A DNA stretch of 64,000 bases, from positions 67,085 through 131,084 of the forward strand of contig CAZCOG010000012.1 in the NCBI GenBank assembly GCA_964500445.1, written 5' to 3'. The notes beneath the pieces were generated by a model, which saw only the letters and a list, made by a program, of their open reading frames with translations, had not been told where the DNA came from and made no database searches. Below, one piece after another: positions 8,099 through 17,108 of this stretch. A program made the position numbers and the translations under genes. This DNA comes from Persicitalea sp964500445 (GTDB lineage Bacteria > Bacteroidota > Bacteroidia > Cytophagales > Spirosomataceae). The stretch's first letter is position 1, and each line of letters opens with the position of its first letter.

Positions 8099-9115
8099 AT
8101 GAAAACGATCATCTTAAAAGAACCGGGTAAATTTCACATGACCGAACGAGCTGAACCGGAAGCGGCTGAAGCCGGCGAAGCCATCATAAAAATCAAAAAA
8201 ATCGGGATATGCGGTACAGACTACCACGCATTCAGGGGGAATCAGCCCTTCTTTTCCTACCCACGCGTGCTCGGACATGAATTGGGAGCTGAAGTAGTAG
8301 CTGTCGGGAGCAATTCTACGCTGAAAATTGGTGATCACGTGGCGGTAGAACCCTATCTCAACTGCAACGAATGTCAGGCTTGCCGTAGCGGCCATTCCAA
8401 CTGCTGCGAACGCCTTCAAGTGCTGGGCGTCCATACCGATGGTGGCATGACGGAGTACCTCAAAGTACCTGCCCACAAGCTGCATAAATCCGAAGTACTT
8501 TCATTCGACAAGCTGGCCCTGGTTGAAACGCTGGGCATTGGTCTCCACGCCACCAATCGGGCAAGTGTGAAGGCCGAAGACCTGGTACTTGTCATTGGCG
8601 CCGGGCCAATCGGCCTGTCAGTTGCTCAGTTTTGTAAGCTAAGCGGAGCCACTGTGGCCGTGGCGGACAGGTTCGAAAGCCGCCTTGATTTCATTAGTCA
8701 GCACGGCATTTCGGACAAAAGCATTGTTGTACAAAATCCATTAACTCCTGAATATTTGCGGGAGTATTTTAGCGGCGATTTGCCCACGGTAATCTTCGAC
8801 GCTACGGGGAACCGCAACTCGATGCTGAATGCCTTTAATCTGATTGCCCACGGCGGCAAGATTGTATTCGTGGGGCTTTTCCAGGGCGAGGTCGAATTTC
8901 ACGATCCCAATTTTCACAAGCGGGAGGTGACGCTGCTCAGCAGCCGCAATTCACTTCCGGCAGATTTCAGTAAAATCATCTCACTGATAGAAGGCGGAGA
9001 AATTGACACATCGCCTTGGATTTCTCATCGCACTGACTTTGATCATCTTACCAAAGATTTTACAACATTCATGGAGCCTGACCAGCAATTGATCAAAGCG
9101 ATAGTGGAGGTATAG
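8099..9115 (+). CDS. Zinc-dependent alcohol dehydrogenase, candidate L-galactonate 5-dehydrogenase
   Basis: The 338-residue medium-chain dehydrogenase has the catalytic zinc site GICGTDYHAF (Cys38) and LGHE (His60, Glu61). The structural zinc site is Cys89, Cys92, Cys95 and Cys103. The NAD(P)-binding stretch is VIGAGPIGLSVAQ. It resembles the sugar-acid/polyol branch that includes threonine dehydrogenase and the LgoD/YjjN L-galactonate oxidoreductases. Oxidation of L-galactonate at C5 gives D-tagaturonate, the UxaB substrate. That is the simplest reason for it to sit with a lactonase, UxaB and UxaA. An alternative is a dehydrogenase of the L-fuconate route. It is probably co-transcribed with the lactonase. 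Confidence 0.85.
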   Translation: MKTIILKEPGKFHMTERAEPEAAEAGEAIIKIKKIGICGTDYHAFRGNQPFFSYPRVLGHELGAEVVAVGSNSTLKIGDHVAVEPYLNCNECQACRSGHSNCCERLQVLGVHTDGGMTEYLKVPAHKLHKSEVLSFDKLALVETLGIGLHATNRASVKAEDLVLVIGAGPIGLSVAQFCKLSGATVAVADRFESRLDFISQHGISDKSIVVQNPLTPEYLREYFSGDLPTVIFDATGNRNSMLNAFNLIAHGGKIVFVGLFQGEVEFHDPNFHKREVTLLSSRNSLPADFSKIISLIEGGEIDTSPWISHRTDFDHLTKDFTTFMEPDQQLIKAIVEV

Positions 9116-9169
9116 GAACGGCAAAAACGCTGCGCCAGAATCGAACAAATCTTAGAATTTATTATTCTT

Positions 9170-9177
9170 TATCTTTG
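9170..9177 (+). promoter_or_regulatory. -7 element (TATCTTTG) before the first cytochrome/DUF1553 gene
   Basis: This is a perfect TAnnTTTG 25 nt before the ATG at 9203. No good TTTG is seen at the -33 position. It implies a short leader for the cytochrome-DUF1501 pair. Confidence 0.4.
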
Positions 9178-9202
9178 TAGATTACCATAATCACAAGGCC
9201 CG

Positions 9203-12200
9203 ATGTGCTTTAGAGTAATCGTAATCTTCCTAATTGCTTTCACTACCTTCTCCTGCCAACCCGATTTGCCGGAGGATGTTATCGCGGCGATGGATTTGGT
9301 GCCGAAGGAACTGGATTACAATCGGGATGTGAAGCCTATCCTGTCGGATAAGTGCTTTGCCTGCCACGGACCCGACATGGCCAAGCAAAAGGCCGGTCTC
9401 CGCCTCGATCTGGCCGCCAATGCTTACGACGAACTACCCGAGTCGCCCGGCAAGGTGGCCATCGATCCCGGCAGTCTGCGCAACAGCGAAGTATTTCGCC
9501 GCATCGTCGCCACCGATCCCGAAGTGGTGATGCCCACGCCCGAATCGCACCTGAGCCTGACGGCCTATGAGAAGGCAGTACTTATCAGATGGATCGACGA
9601 AGGGGCCGTTTACAAACCGCACTGGGCGTTCGAGAAACCCGTGATGCCCGAAATCCCGACTGTGCAGCACGCTGATTGGGTCAAAAACCCGATCGACAAT
9701 TTTGTGGCTGCACGCCTGGAAGAGAAAAAGATGGCCCCCAGAAAGGAAGCCGACAGGGAAACCCTCATTCGCCGGGTAACTTTCGACATCACCGGACTGC
9801 CGCCCATGCTGGCCGAAATTGACGACTTCAAGCAGGATAAAAGTACCAACGCTTACGAAAAACTGGTAGATCGCCTGCTTAAATCGCCTCACTACGGCGA
9901 GCGCATGGCCGCCGACTGGCTGGATCTGGCCCGCTTCGCCGACTCCCATGGCTACACGGTGGATCGGCTGCGCGATATGTCGCCCTACCGCGACTGGGTC
10001 ATCAAGGCACTGAACGAAAACCAGCCGTACGACCAATTCATCCAGTGGCAATTGGCCGGAGATTTGATGAAAGGGCCACATGATACTTCGCCGACCAAAG
10101 AAATGCTTATCGCCACGGCCTTCAACCGCAATCACCAGCAGAACCTCGAAGGCGGCATTATCGAGAAAGAGTTCCAAACCGAGTACGTGCTGGACCGCAC
10201 CAATACCTTTGGCGATGCCTTCATTGGCCTATCGGTGGGCTGCGCCAAGTGCCACGACCACAAGTACGATCCCATTTCTCAGAAGAACTACTACCAGCTT
10301 TCCAGCTTCTTCAACAATATCGACGAGGCCGGGCAGATCTCCTGGGACAATGCCATGCCTGCACCCACGATGCTACTGCCCACACCCGAGCAGGATTCCA
10401 TTCTGGATTTTATGAAAAATAAAGTCCGGCAGCAAACGAGTCAATTAGCAGATGCCCAGAAAAAAGGGGAAGGCGATTTCGAGAATTGGCTAAAATCGAA
10501 AGCCTACGCCAACCTGAAAAGTCAGAGCATTCCCAAAGCTGGTTTGCAGGCTAAATTCAGTTTTGATAATAATTCATTAAAAAATGAAATCAACCCCAGG
10601 CAACTGGCCTACACGACGCTGCAAGGCAACAACAAACAAAAGGAGGAATTCGTAGATGGCCACCGCGGGCCGGGCGTTCATCTGGACGGCGATGCCTGGC
10701 TGGACCTGGACCGCGTCGGCATTTTCAGTAAGTCGGAGCCGTTCAGCGTGGGCATGTGGGTCAACATCCCGAAGGAAATGAAAGAAGGAGTGATTTTTCA
10801 TAAAAGCCAGGCGGAGCGGCTCTATAACTTCCGGGGGTACCACGTGTATTTAAAAGATAATAAACTGGAAATGAGCATGGCGCATGTGGCACCATCCAAC
10901 GCGATTACAAAAATTAGCCGCCAGGAAGTACCCCGTGACAAATGGATTCAGCTCACGATGACCTACAACGGCTCGTCTAAAGCCGCCGGACTTAAACTCT
11001 ATCTTGACGGCGAACCCATGCCGATGCTGGTCACGAAAGATCAGTTGACCAAGGCAATTCTTTTCGACACCGTGCAGGTAAAGCCGCAACCAGGCTTGCA
11101 GATCGGTGGATGGTGGCGGGGCTACGGCTTCAAAGATGGCCGGGTGGACGATATCGTAGTATACAACCGGGCATTGACACCCTACGAGGTCGGGATTGTG
11201 GGAGAGAAAAAACGTTGGGAAAGCATTGCTGATAAAACGCCCGCTGAACTTACGGCCGAGGATAAGTCGACTTTGAAAGAATACTATTTCTCGGCGATCC
11301 ACGCGCCTACCCTGGCGGCTAGGAAGAAGTTGATAAAAACCCGTATGGTCCTCGCCGACAGTACCGAAAAGGTACAGGAGTTGATGATCATGCAGGAAAC
11401 GCCCAAACCCAAGCAAGCTTACGTGCTGGAGCGCGGCAATTACGATGCTCCGGGCGCCAAGGTTTATCCCGGCACACCGGAGCAGATTTTTGCTTTCCCC
11501 AAGAATCTACCCAAAAACCGATACGGCTTGGCCCTTTGGGTAACACACAAAGACAATCCACTGACGGCCCGCGTGGCGGTGAATCGCTACTGGCAACTGT
11601 TTTTCGGCGTAGGCCTGGTCAAAACCGCCGAAGATTTTGGCAATCAGGGTGAGATGCCGTCACATCCTAAACTACTCGACTGGCTGGCACTTACTTTCCG
11701 GGACTCAGGTTGGGACGTGAAACAATTGGTCAAGACGATCGTGATGTCGGCCACCTACCGGCAGGATTCCAACGCCCCACGGGTACTTTTGGACTCGGAC
11801 CCACAAAACCGAATGCTGGCAAGGGGCCCCGCCCGCCGCCTGACCGCCGAAATGATGCGCGACAATGCACTGGCTGCCAGTGGTCTGATGAACTATGAGA
11901 TTGGTGGCAAAAGCATAAAGCCCTACCAGCCGGAAGGATTGTGGAAGATAAACGGTGCGAAATATGAGCAGGACAGCGGTGATGTCGTTTATAAACGCAG
12001 CGTGTACGTAGTGGTGAAGCGCTCCGTTCCAAATCCAACGCTGGGTACTTTTGACGCCACGTCGCGTAGTTCGTGCATCGTCCGTCGCCAGAAAACCAAC
12101 ACACCACTGCAAGCGCTGGTGACGCTCAACGACCCGACCTACGTGGAAGCGGCCAAAGTACTTGGCGAGCAAATGACGCGGGAGAAAAATCCGCAAACCG

Positions 12201-12442
12201 CCATCACCCACACCTACCGTAAGCTGACGGGCCGGCATCCCAACCAAAAGGAAACAAGTTTGTTACTAAAAATGCAGGCCGATCAAATTGCCTTATTTAC
12301 CAGAGAACCTAAAAAGGCAAACGGCTGGCTCAAAGCGGGTCAATATAAGGTTGACAAATCTTTGAACGCTGCCGAACTCGCCGCCAACGCCGTAGTCGCA
12401 AGTACCATCATGAACTCTGACGCCACCATTACGAAAAGGTAA
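9203..12442 (+). CDS. Exported multidomain c-type cytochrome (PSCyt1, DUF1549, LamG, DUF1553), pair 1
   Basis: The 1079-residue protein has a lipoprotein-like N-terminus (FTTFSC, Cys18). A heme site CFACH (51-55) in the planctomycete-cytochrome context follows (DKCFACHGPD, then KAGLRLD). DUF1549 covers roughly 130-370 and contains a second CxxCH, CAKCH, near 347. A LamG/concanavalin-like jelly roll lies around 440-660, and DUF1553 occupies about 770-1040 (NRYWQLFFGVGLV, PTYVEAAKVLGEQM). Such proteins are hugely expanded in Planctomycetes and also occur in Cytophagales; their biochemical role is unproven. The next gene, a DUF1501 protein, begins 11 nt downstream, so they form an operon. The LamG domain suggests glycan or protein binding. 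It is probably anchored on the periplasmic or outer surface. Confidence 0.9.
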   Translation: MCFRVIVIFLIAFTTFSCQPDLPEDVIAAMDLVPKELDYNRDVKPILSDKCFACHGPDMAKQKAGLRLDLAANAYDELPESPGKVAIDPGSLRNSEVFRRIVATDPEVVMPTPESHLSLTAYEKAVLIRWIDEGAVYKPHWAFEKPVMPEIPTVQHADWVKNPIDNFVAARLEEKKMAPRKEADRETLIRRVTFDITGLPPMLAEIDDFKQDKSTNAYEKLVDRLLKSPHYGERMAADWLDLARFADSHGYTVDRLRDMSPYRDWVIKALNENQPYDQFIQWQLAGDLMKGPHDTSPTKEMLIATAFNRNHQQNLEGGIIEKEFQTEYVLDRTNTFGDAFIGLSVGCAKCHDHKYDPISQKNYYQLSSFFNNIDEAGQISWDNAMPAPTMLLPTPEQDSILDFMKNKVRQQTSQLADAQKKGEGDFENWLKSKAYANLKSQSIPKAGLQAKFSFDNNSLKNEINPRQLAYTTLQGNNKQKEEFVDGHRGPGVHLDGDAWLDLDRVGIFSKSEPFSVGMWVNIPKEMKEGVIFHKSQAERLYNFRGYHVYLKDNKLEMSMAHVAPSNAITKISRQEVPRDKWIQLTMTYNGSSKAAGLKLYLDGEPMPMLVTKDQLTKAILFDTVQVKPQPGLQIGGWWRGYGFKDGRVDDIVVYNRALTPYEVGIVGEKKRWESIADKTPAELTAEDKSTLKEYYFSAIHAPTLAARKKLIKTRMVLADSTEKVQELMIMQETPKPKQAYVLERGNYDAPGAKVYPGTPEQIFAFPKNLPKNRYGLALWVTHKDNPLTARVAVNRYWQLFFGVGLVKTAEDFGNQGEMPSHPKLLDWLALTFRDSGWDVKQLVKTIVMSATYRQDSNAPRVLLDSDPQNRMLARGPARRLTAEMMRDNALAASGLMNYEIGGKSIKPYQPEGLWKINGAKYEQDSGDVVYKRSVYVVVKRSVPNPTLGTFDATSRSSCIVRRQKTNTPLQALVTLNDPTYVEAAKVLGEQMTREKNPQTAITHTYRKLTGRHPNQKETSLLLKMQADQIALFTREPKKANGWLKAGQYKVDKSLNAAELAANAVVASTIMNSDATITKR

Positions 12443-12453
12443 GATCAAAGAGA

Positions 12454-13980
12454 ATGAGCCATCATCATAAACACGACGATGAATTCCGGCTGCGTACGCC
12501 CGAGTTCAATGAGTTAAATGACAAACTTGACCGTCGTCATTTTCTGAATAAGACTTCACTGGGTCTGGGAGCCTTGGCACTGGGTTCGCTGTTTGGTGCC
12601 AATAAATTGTTTGGTGCCGGGGCGGCGGCTACGCAGCAGCCCGGCGAACTCTCCGAAGATTCGCAGGAAGCCATCCTGCGGGCTTTGCCGCATTTTGCGC
12701 CCATGGCCAAGCGCGTCGTTTATCTTTTCATGAGCGGTGGGCCGTCGCAGCTGGAGACTTTCGACTACAAGCCGAAGCTGAACGAAATGTTTGCGAAGCA
12801 ATTGCCTGATTCAGTCCGAAAAGGTCAGCGGCTGACGGGCATGAGCGCTAATCAGAGTAGTCTGCCGATTGCGCCTTCATTCTATAAATTTGCCCAATAC
12901 GGAAAGTCCCAAACCTGGGTCAGCGAGCTAATGCCCTATACCGCCGGGATCGTAGACGATCTGTGCATCGTAAAGTCGCTCTACACCGATGCTATTAATC
13001 ACGATCCGGCCATCACGTTTTTTCAGACCGGTAGTCAACTACCGGGGCGTCCGTCCATTGGTTCCTGGGTGAGCTACGGGCTGGGATCGAGCAACGAGAA
13101 TTTGCCTACCTTCATTTCGTTGGTATCCAAAAATGCCAGCGGTCAGCCGCTTTACGCCCGGTTGTGGGGCAATGGCTTCCTGCCCACTGAGCACCAGGGT
13201 GTGCAGTTCCGCTCGGGCAAAGATCCCGTGCTATTCCTGAATAACCCGGAGGGCTACGACGGCGACGATCGCCGCGAGATGTTGAAATACCTGAAACAAC
13301 TCAATGAACTGCAAAACGCCGCCATCGGCGACCCGGAAGTCGATGCGCGTATCGCCCAGTATGAAATGGCCTATCGGATGCAAACTTCCGTACCGGAGGT
13401 AATGGATACTTCGGATGAGCCGGATTCAATTTTCGAAATGTATGGCCCGGACAGCCGCGACGCGGGTACTTATGCAGCCAACTGCCTGCTGGCGAGAAAA
13501 TTATTGGAAAAAGACGTAAAGTTCGTGCAGCTCTACCACCAGGGCTGGGATCAGCACAACGGATTGCCGGGTGGTATTAAGAATCAATTTAAAAATACTG
13601 ACCAAGCCACAGCAGCTTTGGTGAAAGACCTCAAGCAACGCGGACTGCTAGAAGATACACTGGTAATTTGGGGCGGAGAGTTTGGCCGTACGGTCTATTC
13701 ACAGGGACAACTGACAGAAGACAACTACGGTCGCGACCATCACCCGCGCTGCTTCACGATGTGGATGGCCGGGGCGGGTGTCAAGTCCGGTATCAGCTAC
13801 GGCGAAACGGACGATTTCAGCTACAACATCACCCAAAATCCCGTTCATGTCCACGATTTCCAGGCCACCATGCTACACTTGCTGGGCGTCGATCACGAGC
13901 GCCTGACTTATAAGTTTCAGGGGCGGCGCTTCCGCCTGACGGATGTTCACGGGCAGGTCGTGAACGATATTTTAGCCTAA
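12454..13980 (+). CDS. DUF1501 protein with Tat-like signal, partner of cytochrome pair 1
   Basis: The 508-residue protein has a twin-arginine signal (DRRHFLNKTSLGLGALAL, Arg27-Arg28) preceded by an unusual 26-residue, histidine-rich leader (SHHHKHDDE). The body has DUF1501 features: YLFMSGGPSQLETFDYKPKL, SWVSYGLGS, and the metal-site region WGGEFGRT with GRDHHPRCFTMWMAG. DUF1501 is related to the alkaline phosphatase/sulfatase fold, so a hydrolase acting on a phosphate or sulfate ester is possible but untested. It is encoded 11 nt after the cytochrome/DUF1553 gene, the standard arrangement for these two families. A strong terminator follows. Confidence 0.9.
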   Translation: MSHHHKHDDEFRLRTPEFNELNDKLDRRHFLNKTSLGLGALALGSLFGANKLFGAGAAATQQPGELSEDSQEAILRALPHFAPMAKRVVYLFMSGGPSQLETFDYKPKLNEMFAKQLPDSVRKGQRLTGMSANQSSLPIAPSFYKFAQYGKSQTWVSELMPYTAGIVDDLCIVKSLYTDAINHDPAITFFQTGSQLPGRPSIGSWVSYGLGSSNENLPTFISLVSKNASGQPLYARLWGNGFLPTEHQGVQFRSGKDPVLFLNNPEGYDGDDRREMLKYLKQLNELQNAAIGDPEVDARIAQYEMAYRMQTSVPEVMDTSDEPDSIFEMYGPDSRDAGTYAANCLLARKLLEKDVKFVQLYHQGWDQHNGLPGGIKNQFKNTDQATAALVKDLKQRGLLEDTLVIWGGEFGRTVYSQGQLTEDNYGRDHHPRCFTMWMAGAGVKSGISYGETDDFSYNITQNPVHVHDFQATMLHLLGVDHERLTYKFQGRRFRLTDVHGQVVNDILA

Positions 13981-14102
13981 CAGGTAGAAGTTGAGTTATT
14001 TGCCAAAACCGGATAGTACCTTCCCACTCAACAAAGCCCCAGGATCGCCCTTCTGGTTTTCAATCTTATTTTCTTCGCTAAAAGGCTTACCTTTTAAAAC
14101 AG

Positions 14103-14132
14103 AAAAACCCGCTTTGGCCAAAGCGGGTTTTT
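14103..14132. terminator. Bidirectional intrinsic terminator
   Basis: This is a perfect palindrome: A5, then a GC-rich stem around GGCC, then T5. It lies between the plus-strand DUF1501 gene and the convergent aldo/keto reductase, and should work in both directions. Confidence 0.9.
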
Positions 14133-14162
14133 CTTATGTATGGTTGTGGATATATGTCTTTA

Positions 14163-15029
14163 TCAGGCAGTGGCTTCATTCAATTCACGCATATCTTCCT
14201 CGTCCAGCTGCAAAGCAGCAGCAGCAACATTTTCTTCTAAATGCGCAACCGATGAAGTACCGGGAATTGGCAGCATCATGGGCGAGTGTTTCAATAGCCA
14301 CGCTAATGCCACCTGATATTCCGTAGCCTCGTGTTTCTTAGCTACTTTCTGAATGCTCTTCTGGCTGTTAATGCTTCCTGCCGAAAGCGGATACCAGGGA
14401 ATAAAGCCTGCGTTATTTTCCTCACACCATGTCAGGGAATCTTCCCACTGGCGTTCGTTCAGGTTGTACATATTCTGCACAGTGGCAACCTTTATTGTCT
14501 CACTGGCTTGTTCTAATTGCTCCGCGCTTACTTCCGACAATCCGATATAGCGAATCAGCCCTTCTTCCTGGGCATCTTTCAGAACCCCAAGACTATCTTC
14601 CATCGGTACTTCGGAGTCAATCCGATGAAGCTGATACAAATCGATGCGTTCCACTTTAAGACGTTTCAAACTACCCTCCAAAGCTGACCGCAGGTACTCA
14701 GGTCGCCCGTTCGGCTCCCATTTGTTTGGACCGGGACGGGTTAGTCCTCCTTTCGTGGCAATAAACATTCCCTGTGGATAGGGATGAAGCGCCTCAGCGA
14801 TGAGTTCTTCGGAAATATTGGGCCCATAGCTATCAGCCGTGTCGATAAAGTTAACGCCAAGTTCGGGTAAGCAGCGCAGTACACGCAGAGCCTCTTTACG
14901 GTTATCAGGTGGGCCCCAAATTCCGCTTCCCGTGATGCGCATGGCTCCGAATCCCAATCTATTGATAGTCAATTCACCCCCTATTTTAAATTGACCCGAG
15001 GAGGTCGCTTTTATAATTTCATCATTCAT
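14163..15029 (-). CDS. Aldo/keto reductase
   Basis: The 288-residue TIM-barrel oxidoreductase has a complete catalytic tetrad: Asp63 and Tyr68 in FIDTADSYG, Lys93 in ATKGG, and His135 in LYQLHRID. The NADPH-binding end is IPGTSSVAHLEENV. It resembles the YdbC-like/pyridoxal reductase branch. These enzymes reduce aldehydes or ketones in the cytoplasm; the substrate is not predictable. Some L-galactose dehydrogenases are also aldo/keto reductases. The window's L-galactonate-type cluster lacks its first oxidation step, so this gene is a weak candidate for it, although it is 5 kb away and in the opposite orientation. Confidence 0.88.
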   Translation of the reverse strand: MNDEIIKATSSGQFKIGGELTINRLGFGAMRITGSGIWGPPDNRKEALRVLRCLPELGVNFIDTADSYGPNISEELIAEALHPYPQGMFIATKGGLTRPGPNKWEPNGRPEYLRSALEGSLKRLKVERIDLYQLHRIDSEVPMEDSLGVLKDAQEEGLIRYIGLSEVSAEQLEQASETIKVATVQNMYNLNERQWEDSLTWCEENNAGFIPWYPLSAGSINSQKSIQKVAKKHEATEYQVALAWLLKHSPMMLPIPGTSSVAHLEENVAAAALQLDEEDMRELNEATA

Positions 15030-15072
15030 AATAGATTATATATTTTTCATTCTTGAAAGGAAAAATGCCCTT

Positions 15073-15258
15073 TCAATAGATTCCGGCCAGCTGCATTCTT
15101 TTGAAAATACCCAGCTCGTCAAAGCTGCCCGAAAGCATTCGTCGCGCTCTGGCGCGTCTTCTCATGCGTCGGGTCGAAGCACCTTCGAAATACTGATGGT
15201 ACTCGACCCAAAAGCGATAAGCCGCTCTCTTTAAATTGCTCCTCTTCCTCTCCTCCAT
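15073..15258 (-). CDS. Possible small basic protein
   Basis: This ATG-started frame encodes 61 residues with an Arg/Lys-rich, aromatic composition (RFWVEYHQYFEGASTRR, then a run of Arg and Ala). It lies 43 nt upstream of the aldo/keto reductase on the same strand. A small hairpin (15053-15076) spans its stop codon. I recognise no family. Composition could reflect nucleic-acid binding, but chance cannot be ruled out. No Shine-Dalgarno or consensus promoter is visible. Confidence 0.35.
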   Translation of the reverse strand: MEERKRSNLKRAAYRFWVEYHQYFEGASTRRMRRRARARRMLSGSFDELGIFKRMQLAGIY

Positions 15259-15340
15259 GACTACTCTGTTTAAATTTTACAAACCTATTTGGGATGATTG
15301 ACGCACGGATCAAAACTTCTGTGCCATTCCCCAAAACGAA

Positions 15341-15372
15341 ACAGGATTCCTGCATTAATGCAGGAATCCTGT
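15341..15372 (-). terminator. Perfect 32-bp palindrome, terminator of the MBL-fold gene
   Basis: Two 16-nt half-sites are perfectly complementary (ACAGGATTCCTGCATT and its reverse complement). On the minus strand the structure is followed by a T-rich stretch. It lies 110 nt beyond the end of the minus-strand MBL-fold gene and just upstream of the small basic ORF. Confidence 0.65.
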
Positions 15373-15483
15373 ACAAAAGGTGTAGACACACCCCTATGTA
15401 GCCACATTTTTGAGAAAATTAATCAACAAATATTTAATGTGTTTTAGTAATGAATCGAACCTATCCTAGCAGTTTTCCCTGAA

Positions 15484-16572
15484 TTAACGCCACCACGGTT
15501 TGTCAGGTAGTTTCTCGCCCATATCCCAAGGTTGCCCGATCATAGGTGTAACCAGCTGTAACCCCAATTCCTGCGCCCGCTTCGACACCCGTTCGATAGG
15601 CTCATACCAGGGATGCAAAGCCAGCGTGAACTTGCCCCAATGCACGGGCAACAACACTTTGGCCCCTAAGTCGAGAGCGGCCTGAGCGGTCTGCTCGGGC
15701 ATCATATGGATATAGGGCCAGTTTTGGTTGTACTGCCCACATTCCAAAATCGCCAGGTCGAAGGGACCGTATTTCTCACCAATTTCGGCAAAATGCGTAT
15801 CGTAACCTGAATCTCCACCCAAGTAAAACTTATAATGTGGCAACTCCAATACAAACGAAGACCAGAGGGTTTGTCCGCGCTTGAAGAGGCGCCCCGAGAA
15901 GTGCCGCGCCGGCAGGGCCGTCAGGCGGATGTCGCCTGGGAGTTGCGCCTCCTCGTTCCAGGCCAACTCCTGTATCATTTCGGGCGAGTAATCCCAGCGT
16001 TCCAGGTGCGCTCCTACGCCCAGCGAAGCCACAACCTGCTTTACTTTGGGACGTAATTTGCTGATGGTATCGTAATCAAGGTGGTCGTAGTGGTCGTGCG
16101 TAAGTAGTAAAATATCGATTTCGGGCATGTCATCCACGCTATAGACATTACTTCCGGGGTAGTTTTTACCAAAAAAAGAAACGGGCGAAGCATTCCCGCT
16201 GAATACCGGATCTACCAAGATTACCTTGCCCGCAATTCTGAGCAAATACGAGGAATGCCCAAACCAAACTACCGTGGCCTCATCAACTGGTAAGGTACTT
16301 AGGTCAACTTTTACAGAAGGCAGCGGCTGGCTCGGCTGGCGATCTTTGCCGGGCCGCAGATAATCCCGCATGCTGCTCGCCATACTACCTTTGGCCATGA
16401 CGGGTGTGGGGCTAATATTTTGAAAAGCGCCTTCGCGGTAGTTTGAGGATTCTTTGATACGTTCCAGTCGGGCTCCGGTGGGTAGGTGACCAAAGACATG
16501 ACTTCCCAGATATTTTTTTGCGATAATAGCGAGGGCTGATGACGACAGAAGTATGATAAAGAGAAGAGGCAT
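15484..16572 (-). CDS. Membrane-anchored MBL-fold metallo-hydrolase (NAPE-PLD/UlaG-like)
   Basis: The 362-residue protein has an N-terminal hydrophobic segment (PLLFIILLSSSALAIIA) that could be a signal anchor. The metallo-beta-lactamase core carries HDHYDH (159-164), PARHFSGR, LGGDSGYD and LPVHWGKF, giving a full two-metal site. The arrangement WFGHSSYLLRI, then VDPVFSG, is typical of the group containing N-acyl-phosphatidylethanolamine phospholipase D and RomA-like proteins. Activity on a phospholipid or phosphodiester is plausible but unproven. It appears monocistronic and ends with a long palindromic terminator. Confidence 0.88.
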   Translation of the reverse strand: MPLLFIILLSSSALAIIAKKYLGSHVFGHLPTGARLERIKESSNYREGAFQNISPTPVMAKGSMASSMRDYLRPGKDRQPSQPLPSVKVDLSTLPVDEATVVWFGHSSYLLRIAGKVILVDPVFSGNASPVSFFGKNYPGSNVYSVDDMPEIDILLLTHDHYDHLDYDTISKLRPKVKQVVASLGVGAHLERWDYSPEMIQELAWNEEAQLPGDIRLTALPARHFSGRLFKRGQTLWSSFVLELPHYKFYLGGDSGYDTHFAEIGEKYGPFDLAILECGQYNQNWPYIHMMPEQTAQAALDLGAKVLLPVHWGKFTLALHPWYEPIERVSKRAQELGLQLVTPMIGQPWDMGEKLPDKPWWR

Positions 16573-16905
16573 AAGGAAATCCGGCGATTGATTTGAGAAG
16601 ATTATTTCGAAAGGTAAGGAATTGACTTTCGTCTACTTTACCATCACCTTTTTTTCTCTTCCCGATTTCGGCAGGAAGCCAGAACGCAAACTACCAATAG
16701 TAAGAAAATAAGTCCATTTCGCATCATTCTGATAGTTAGTTTAGCATTGTCACCTTTGCCACCAAAAGTAGGCACCACCATCCTCCCTACTCTATCTCCT
16801 GATTCATCCTGAACGTTCGCCTATTTGATACCGTTATTACTCTAATTCCGGAATAAACTGGCAATAATCTTCATTTTCTCAACATCTGGAAAAACCCCGG
16901 CACAT
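16573..16905. other. Intergenic region of 333 nt
   Basis: This lies between the divergent MBL-fold gene and a small plus-strand ORF. I see no RNA gene, strong hairpin or full consensus promoter. The base composition is ordinary. Confidence 0.5.
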
Positions 16906-17076
16906 ATGAATACTACTTCACCAAAAAAAACAAAGGATGATGAGGAGATCTTCATTCAGGATGAATGTGGCGATACCTTGTGGGATGCCGTATTAGTTCA
17001 ACCCCACCTCAATCAGACAGTTCGCGAGGAACAATCGGCCAAAGACCCGAAGCGGAACTCCAAGCCTAAAAATTAA
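16906..17076 (+). CDS. Small acidic hypothetical protein
   Basis: An ATG-started frame of 56 residues begins MNTTSPKKTKDDEEIFIQDE and ends KRNSKPKN. It is charged and hydrophilic, with one Cys and one Trp (ECGDTLWDAV), and no signal peptide or membrane segment. It ends 32 nt before the MOSC gene, so the two could share a transcript. I recognise no family. Its composition looks like a real short protein more than an accidental frame, but the evidence is modest. Confidence 0.4.
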   Translation: MNTTSPKKTKDDEEIFIQDECGDTLWDAVLVQPHLNQTVREEQSAKDPKRNSKPKN

Positions 17077-17108
17077 CAAATTCCTGATTTTTAAAAACGT
17101 ACTGAGCA

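Noticed and set aside
14331..14659. Several short plus-strand ORFs over the aldo/keto reductase
   Set aside because: All are antisense to a gene with a complete catalytic tetrad.
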